Source: a bacterium | GTDB taxonomy: Bacteria > Planctomycetota > J058 > JAJDCP01 | Assembly: GCA_030428695.1 (NCBI GenBank) | Contig: JAUIEM010000397.1 | Coordinates: 1 to 9,343 of the forward strand | Length of the DNA: 9,343 nucleotides | Direction: 5' to 3' | In this document: one piece after another, positions 5,566 to 9,343 of the stretch | How the letters are laid out: every line of letters starts with the position of its first letter | Position numbering within the stretch: the stretch's first letter is position 1 | The notes under the pieces: generated by a model | Database searches by the model: none | Told to the model about the DNA's origin: nothing | The model's input: only the letters and a program-made list of their open reading frames with translations | Position numbers and translations under genes: made by a program

Positions 5566-6414
5566 CTACCGCCGCTCCCCGGCCGCGACGACCTCCCCCG
5601 GGGCGATCACGCAGCCCGTCGCGAGCACCGCGTCCGGCCCGATCCGCGCACCGCGGCCGATCACGACCGCGTCGCCGACCCGGCAGCGCGGTCCGAGCTC
5701 GGCGCCGCGGCCGAGCAACACCCGGTAGCCGAGCCGGCAGCCCGGGCCGACGATCGCGCGCGGGCTCAGCTGCAACAGCCCGCGCGCGACCACGTCGGCG
5801 GCGAGGCGTGCATCGGCGCCGAGCAGGCTGCCGACCCCGACGAAGCTGCGCTCGCCGACCGAGACCCCCGGGGCGAGCCGGCAGTCGGCGCCGACGAAGG
5901 CGCCCGGCCCGAGCCGGATCTCCCCGACGCGCAGCCGCCCCGGTCCGAGCTCGAGCAGGGCGCTGCAGACGCTGCCCGAGCCGATGTAGGCGCCGTCGCC
6001 GAGGCGCAGCCGGTTCGGCAGGTAGAGGACGACGTCGCGCGCGACCGTCGCTCTTCCGACGCGGGCGCCGAGAGCGCGCAGGTAGAGTCGGAACAGCGCC
6101 GGCCAGCTCGCGAGCACGCGCTCGAGGCCGAAGATGCGGGCGCTGGCCTGCCCGAGGTCGGTGCGCAGCAGGGCGCGGGCGGCGGCGCGGAAGGCCGCGG
6201 GCGCGGCGCCGCGCTCGTACAGGCCGTCGGGCGGCCCCGGCCAGAGCCGCGCGGCCAGCCCGCAGAGCAGCACGCACCACAGGCACAGGCCGGCCATCCA
6301 GAGGGGCGCGAGGGCCAGCCACCAGGGACCATCACGAAGGCCGAGGGCGGCGAGCGCCAGCCAGGGCAGGCCGGCGAGGGCGCATCCGGCGAGGCGTGCG
6401 AGCCACAGGCTCAC
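5566..6414 (-). CDS. Membrane-anchored left-handed beta-helix acyltransferase-like protein
   Basis: A protein of about 282 residues with two N-terminal hydrophobic segments (about 3-25 and 31-56), a linker (57-110) and a hexapeptide-repeat domain (about 111-280). Repeats with the isoleucine-patch rhythm are clear: IGSGSV, LGPGAFVGADCRLAPGVSVGERSFVG (169-193, in two parts), IVGPGCRLG, IGRGARIGPDAVL. The opening YLRALGARVGRATV (111-124) resembles the terminal domain of the Pls/PosA non-ribosomal-peptide-synthetase-like proteins and related LbH acetyltransferases. LbH enzymes transfer acetyl or other acyl groups to sugars or amino groups and work as trimers, with active-site His between subunits; no catalytic His is obvious here, so an acyltransferase role is uncertain. 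I chose the GTG at 6414 because the helices start directly after it; an in-frame ATG at 6504 would add 30 Arg-rich residues. Neither has a good ribosome-binding site. Confidence 0.85.
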   Translation of the reverse strand: MSLWLARLAGCALAGLPWLALAALGLRDGPWWLALAPLWMAGLCLWCVLLCGLAARLWPGPPDGLYERGAAPAAFRAAARALLRTDLGQASARIFGLERVLASWPALFRLYLRALGARVGRATVARDVVLYLPNRLRLGDGAYIGSGSVCSALLELGPGRLRVGEIRLGPGAFVGADCRLAPGVSVGERSFVGVGSLLGADARLAADVVARGLLQLSPRAIVGPGCRLGYRVLLGRGAELGPRCRVGDAVVIGRGARIGPDAVLATGCVIAPGEVVAAGERR

Positions 6415-6429
6415 GAGCCGGGCTCTGGT

Positions 6430-6459
6430 TTGCGCCTCGCGAATACAACCTGATACATT
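6430..6459 (+). promoter_or_regulatory. Putative extended -10 promoter of the secreted-protein gene
   Basis: TTGCGC (6430-6435) and TGATACATT (6451-6459, an extended -10 with TACATT as hexamer) are 18 bp apart. ATACA also recurs at 6443-6447 and 6453-6457, ten bases apart. A start near 6466 would leave a leader of about 54 bases. The same gap must also hold the promoter of the divergent acyltransferase gene, which I cannot place. Confidence 0.4.
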
Positions 6460-6479
6460 GACGTCTTGTCTTTGTCCCA

Positions 6480-6500
6480 GGCCGCGCGCGAGGCGCGGCC
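6480..6500 (+). other. GC-rich hairpin in the leader of the secreted-protein gene
   Basis: GGCCGCGC (6480-6487) pairs perfectly with GCGCGGCC (6493-6500) around a five-base loop. It would form a very stable stem 19 bases before the start codon of the large gene, with no T-tract, so it is not a terminator. It may affect mRNA stability or ribosome entry. Confidence 0.5.
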
Positions 6501-6502
6501 GC

Positions 6503-6523
6503 ATGTCACGTGAGGAAACATGA
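6503..6523 (+). CDS. Possible six-codon leader ORF (MSREET)
   Basis: An ATG at 6503 opens a six-codon frame, MSREET, ending in a TGA at 6521-6523 that overlaps the ATG of the large gene as ATGA. Such overlaps usually mean translational coupling. The ribosome-binding site of the large gene (GAGGA, 6512-6516) is inside this mini-frame and only three bases from the start codon, which is unusually close. The mini-frame has no ribosome-binding site of its own. It could be chance. Confidence 0.2.
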   Translation: MSREET

Positions 6524-9186
6524 GGAAAGCTCTCTCCCTCGGGTTGTTGGCGGCGCTGCTCGCAACCCCCGTGCTGGCGCAGGACTGGGGGCAGTTCGCC
6601 CCCGAAGAGACCGCGCTGTACGTTCGCATCGCCGATGTCCAGGCCCAGGTCGCCAAGGGGCCGGAGAACTGGGAAGACCAGCTCGACGGGCTGCTCGCGA
6701 TGCTGCCCGCGCGCGACGCGGACGAGATCGGTCCGGTGCTCGACGAGTTCCGGAACTTCTTCAACAGCGTCCAGTCCATGGAGCTCGCCCTCGACGAGGA
6801 GCTGATGCCGATCTTCGTCGCGGCCCTCGGCCCCGACTCGCCCAAGGCACTCAGCGAGGACTTCCAGAAGTTCCTCGAACGCGTCGACGAAGGCATGACC
6901 GTCACGCCGACCTCGATCACGGTCGACGAGTTCTCGCTCAAGCTCTCCGCGGACAAGGTGATTGTCGTCTACGGCGAGTCCACGCTCAAGCGCCTGGAAG
7001 AACGGATGGCCGGCGGCGGGCTGATGAGCCTGGCGACCAGCGAGCGTTTCAGCGCCTGGTCGGCCGCGGCCGACGGCGACTTCTCCCTGTGGCTCGACTG
7101 CGTGCGGCTGCAGAACGCCGCCGAGGGCGTCGACCGCGACCTGTCGATGGCGATGGACTTCTTCGAGTGGCAGAAATGGGACACCCTGTCGCTGAACGTC
7201 TATACGACCGCGACCTCCGCCAAGGTCGTCGCCGACGTGGTCCTGCAGGAGCCCCTGGCCGAGGCCGCGGTCTGGCTGAAGGACAGCGGCCCCTTCGAGC
7301 TCGCGAGCAAGATGCCGGCGAGCTCCTACGGCTTCTTCACCGCCCAGCTCGGTGAGGATCATCCGACGACCTACCAGCAGCTGCTCGAGTTCTTCCACGT
7401 CAGCGAACAGCGGGCGATGAAGGCCAGCGCCGTGAGCGAGATCGAGTGGCTGGAGATGGAGGTCGAGAACAACAAGGCGATGGCCGAGGCGGCCGGCCCC
7501 GAAGACAAGGTCTACTACGAAGAGCAGCTGCAGTACTACAACGAGCGCCTCGCCGAAGCCCGCGAGATGGCGGCGAACGACGAGATCCGCCCGTTCATGC
7601 CCGACTCCGCGGCCCGCGCCGAGGCCGGGATCATGAACGAGACCGAGGCCGAGGAGTTCAAGGAAGGGGCCGAAGGCGCCCTCGCCGACTTCGGGCTGAC
7701 GGCCGACCAGGTCCTCGCCGCGATCGGCAACGAGATGGTCGCCGGCATCCTCGAGTCCGACTACGCCGCGAGCGGCCCGGACGACTTCGAGGCCCTGTGG
7801 TACGTCGTGATCGAGACCGTCGGCGACGTGCAGCCGATCCGCGATGGCCTGGTCAACGGCCTGCGCGACCAGGGCATGCCGATGTACCACGCCGAGGTCG
7901 CCGGCGGCGAGCTGTTCCGTGAGGACAGCCCCTTCCCCGAGGCCACCGTGTTCATCGGCCCCGGCATCGTCGGGATCGCCGGCTGTGACGAGGCCGCCCT
8001 GCGGGTGCTCGACGCGAACGCCGGCAACGGCCGCTTCGACGTCGCGGCGTTGCCCAGCGGCTCCGCGGACGGCAGCAAGATGCTCTACGTCGACCTCGGC
8101 GCCGTGGTCGGGATGATCCTCAAGGAGATGACGCAGAGCAGCCGCCGTTACCTCAATCCGCCCGAGGTCGCGGTCGACATCGACGAGATCCTGCCCCGCG
8201 GGCTCAAGCTCGAAGGCAAGACCGTCGAGAGCGCGCAGCGCATCACCGTCACCTTCCTCGCCGAGGGCGAGGCGAACTTCGACAGCGTGTTCGGCACGGT
8301 CGAAGACAACGTCGCCTCCCAGATGGCGATCGGCCACGACGACAGCACCCTGGCCTTCGAGCTGACCACGGCCTGCCAGCAGTGGCTGGCGGTCCAGGGC
8401 GAGAAGCTCGCCGACCGCAACGACGCCGACCGCAAGGCCTTCCTCGCCAACATCCACCCCGAGTCCCTGCGCGACATGGGCTACCTGCAGGCCAGCGACG
8501 GCCTGCGCAGTGCCCACGACCCACAGTTCAAGGACAACCTCAAGGCGATGTTGGACGGCGAGCGCGAGGGGCTCGGCGACGACGCCGCCGACCTCAGCCA
8601 GTCCGGCTTCCGCTGGCACGGCCTGCCGACCGACATCTGGCCCTACACCCAGGACGGCGGCATGTGGGGCGACTACAAGAACCTGTGGGTGGTCGCGGCC
8701 AGCCGCGAGGCGTGGGCCAAGGGCGGACGCCAGGCCCTGATCTTCACGACCGACTTCCAGACCGTGTGGCTGCCCGAGGACGTGTACCAGGCGGCGATCG
8801 CGGCCAACAGCGAAGGCCGGCGGCTCGCGTCGATCCCCGAGCTCGGCGGTGAGAGTCCCCCGCTGTGGAAGGTGCGCCGCATGCTGCGCAGCGCCGAGTG
8901 GGAGCTGTACGACCTGACCTACCAGCTCGAGAACTACCAGTCGATGCACGGCAAGATGCCGGTGCTCGACTTCAACGGCGCCGACCACGACGATCCCCTC
9001 GGCGCGCTGAAGAAGGCCCTCGACATCGGACCGGACGACTGGTTCAACGTGTCGAACGCTGGCGACCTGACCGTGGTCTGTGACGGCGAGACCTACCGCG
9101 TCCGCGTCACCCGCCACGGGCACTGGGTCGAGATCACCTCCGACGGCGAGACCCGCGCCTCCTGGCAGCAGGACACCGGCGATTAG
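6520..9186 (+). CDS. Large secreted protein of unknown function
   Basis: An 888-residue protein with a clean signal peptide: MRK, a hydrophobic core, and TPVLA (16-20) before the predicted cleavage at QDW. It would be exported to the periplasm or beyond, with no other membrane segment and few cysteines. I do not recognise its family. The opening FAPEETALYVRIADVQAQ (26-43) resembles the 'PADTxLYVRxxD' start of DUF3352-like exported proteins, by pattern only. Residues about 306-354 are Glu/Ala-rich and probably coiled coil (SEIEWLEMEVENNKAM and onward). Near the C-terminus LYDLTYQLENYQSMHGKMP (796-814) resembles the helix-then-proline stretch of pseudopilins, without a pilin leader. The composition is acidic and Trp-rich. 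The start is fixed by the signal peptide; GAGGA is only three bases upstream of the ATG. It is transcribed away from the acyltransferase gene and ends at a strong terminator, so it is monocistronic. Confidence 0.88.
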   Translation: MRKALSLGLLAALLATPVLAQDWGQFAPEETALYVRIADVQAQVAKGPENWEDQLDGLLAMLPARDADEIGPVLDEFRNFFNSVQSMELALDEELMPIFVAALGPDSPKALSEDFQKFLERVDEGMTVTPTSITVDEFSLKLSADKVIVVYGESTLKRLEERMAGGGLMSLATSERFSAWSAAADGDFSLWLDCVRLQNAAEGVDRDLSMAMDFFEWQKWDTLSLNVYTTATSAKVVADVVLQEPLAEAAVWLKDSGPFELASKMPASSYGFFTAQLGEDHPTTYQQLLEFFHVSEQRAMKASAVSEIEWLEMEVENNKAMAEAAGPEDKVYYEEQLQYYNERLAEAREMAANDEIRPFMPDSAARAEAGIMNETEAEEFKEGAEGALADFGLTADQVLAAIGNEMVAGILESDYAASGPDDFEALWYVVIETVGDVQPIRDGLVNGLRDQGMPMYHAEVAGGELFREDSPFPEATVFIGPGIVGIAGCDEAALRVLDANAGNGRFDVAALPSGSADGSKMLYVDLGAVVGMILKEMTQSSRRYLNPPEVAVDIDEILPRGLKLEGKTVESAQRITVTFLAEGEANFDSVFGTVEDNVASQMAIGHDDSTLAFELTTACQQWLAVQGEKLADRNDADRKAFLANIHPESLRDMGYLQASDGLRSAHDPQFKDNLKAMLDGEREGLGDDAADLSQSGFRWHGLPTDIWPYTQDGGMWGDYKNLWVVAASREAWAKGGRQALIFTTDFQTVWLPEDVYQAAIAANSEGRRLASIPELGGESPPLWKVRRMLRSAEWELYDLTYQLENYQSMHGKMPVLDFNGADHDDPLGALKKALDIGPDDWFNVSNAGDLTVVCDGETYRVRVTRHGHWVEITSDGETRASWQQDTGD

Positions 9187-9208
9187 GCGGAGCTGTTCTG
9201 TGATGTGG

Positions 9209-9234
9209 ACCCGCGCCCGGGGGCGCGGGTTTTT
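9209..9234 (+). terminator. Intrinsic terminator after the secreted-protein gene
   Basis: ACCCGCGCC (9209-9217) pairs with GGCGCGGGT (9222-9230) around a four-base loop, followed by TTTTT (9230-9234). It lies 22 bases past the stop codon and works only in the plus direction, since the opposite side lacks a T-tract. Confidence 0.88.
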
Positions 9235-9343
9235 CTTTGGGGTCGGGTTGTGCTGTCTGCCGTGTGCGTGGATGCGTCGCGGGTTTGGTTCGGAGGCGGG
9301 TTTCACGGGGCGTGGTGTTCTGGTTGCCGAGGTGTGGGGGGGG
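9235..9343. other. G/T-rich non-coding tail
   Basis: About four of five bases in these 109 are G or T on the plus strand, with only four A, ending in a run of seven G. I see no gene or repeat here. It may be the edge of a neighbouring feature outside the window. Confidence 0.5.

Noticed and set aside
5553..6461. Plus-strand open frame of about 300 codons opposite the acyltransferase gene
   Set aside because: The translation is nearly all Arg, Ala, Pro and Ser, typical of antisense GC-rich DNA; the minus strand shows real hexapeptide repeats.
6415..9306. Very long open frame on the minus strand, continuous with the acyltransferase gene for about 960 further codons
   Set aside because: It runs opposite the secreted-protein gene, whose signal peptide, ribosome-binding site and terminator are clear. 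The His/Val/Asp/Leu/Gly-rich translation is the usual mirror of GC-rich codons. Only the part below about 6414 is real.

Overview
The window is a GC-rich bacterial chromosome fragment with strongly G/C-ending codons and no RNA genes, CRISPR array or complete insertion sequence that I can see. The Hanks-type membrane kinase, the secreted 888-residue protein of unknown family and the small two-repeat protein suggest a Planctomycetota-like or other large-genome, high-GC lineage. That assignment is inference; nothing here fixes the taxonomy.

Left part, plus strand (1-3770). A serine/threonine kinase gene, cut off at the window edge inside its glycine loop, is followed without a gap by a DUF167/UPF0235 gene and by an S-methyl-5'-thioadenosine phosphorylase gene. 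The stop and start signals overlap at both junctions, so the three probably form one translationally coupled operon. A separate small gene (96 residues, two copies of a short helical motif) follows, with its own plausible promoter flanked by an 11-bp direct repeat.

Middle part, minus strand (about 3771-5565). A DoxX-family membrane protein gene is followed 23 bp later by an AraC-family regulator gene. The regulator seems to have its own -10 element, placed so that its mRNA would be leaderless. To the left is a stretch with a coding-like minus-strand frame that is broken. To the right is a 97-bp stretch bounded by an 18-bp imperfect inverted repeat. Together these look like an accessory insertion with decayed edges, but the evidence is modest.

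Right part (5566-9343). Two genes diverge from a short shared control region (about 6415-6519). To the left is a membrane-anchored left-handed beta-helix acyltransferase-like protein. To the right is a large secreted protein without a recognised domain. The control region holds an extended -10 promoter, a GC-rich hairpin, a TCACGTGA palindrome and a six-codon leader ORF whose stop overlaps the start of the big gene. The big gene ends at a strong intrinsic terminator, followed by a G/T-rich tail.

The least explained items are the secreted protein with its leader, the kinase's long C-terminal sensor-like region, and the inverted-repeat element upstream of doxX.
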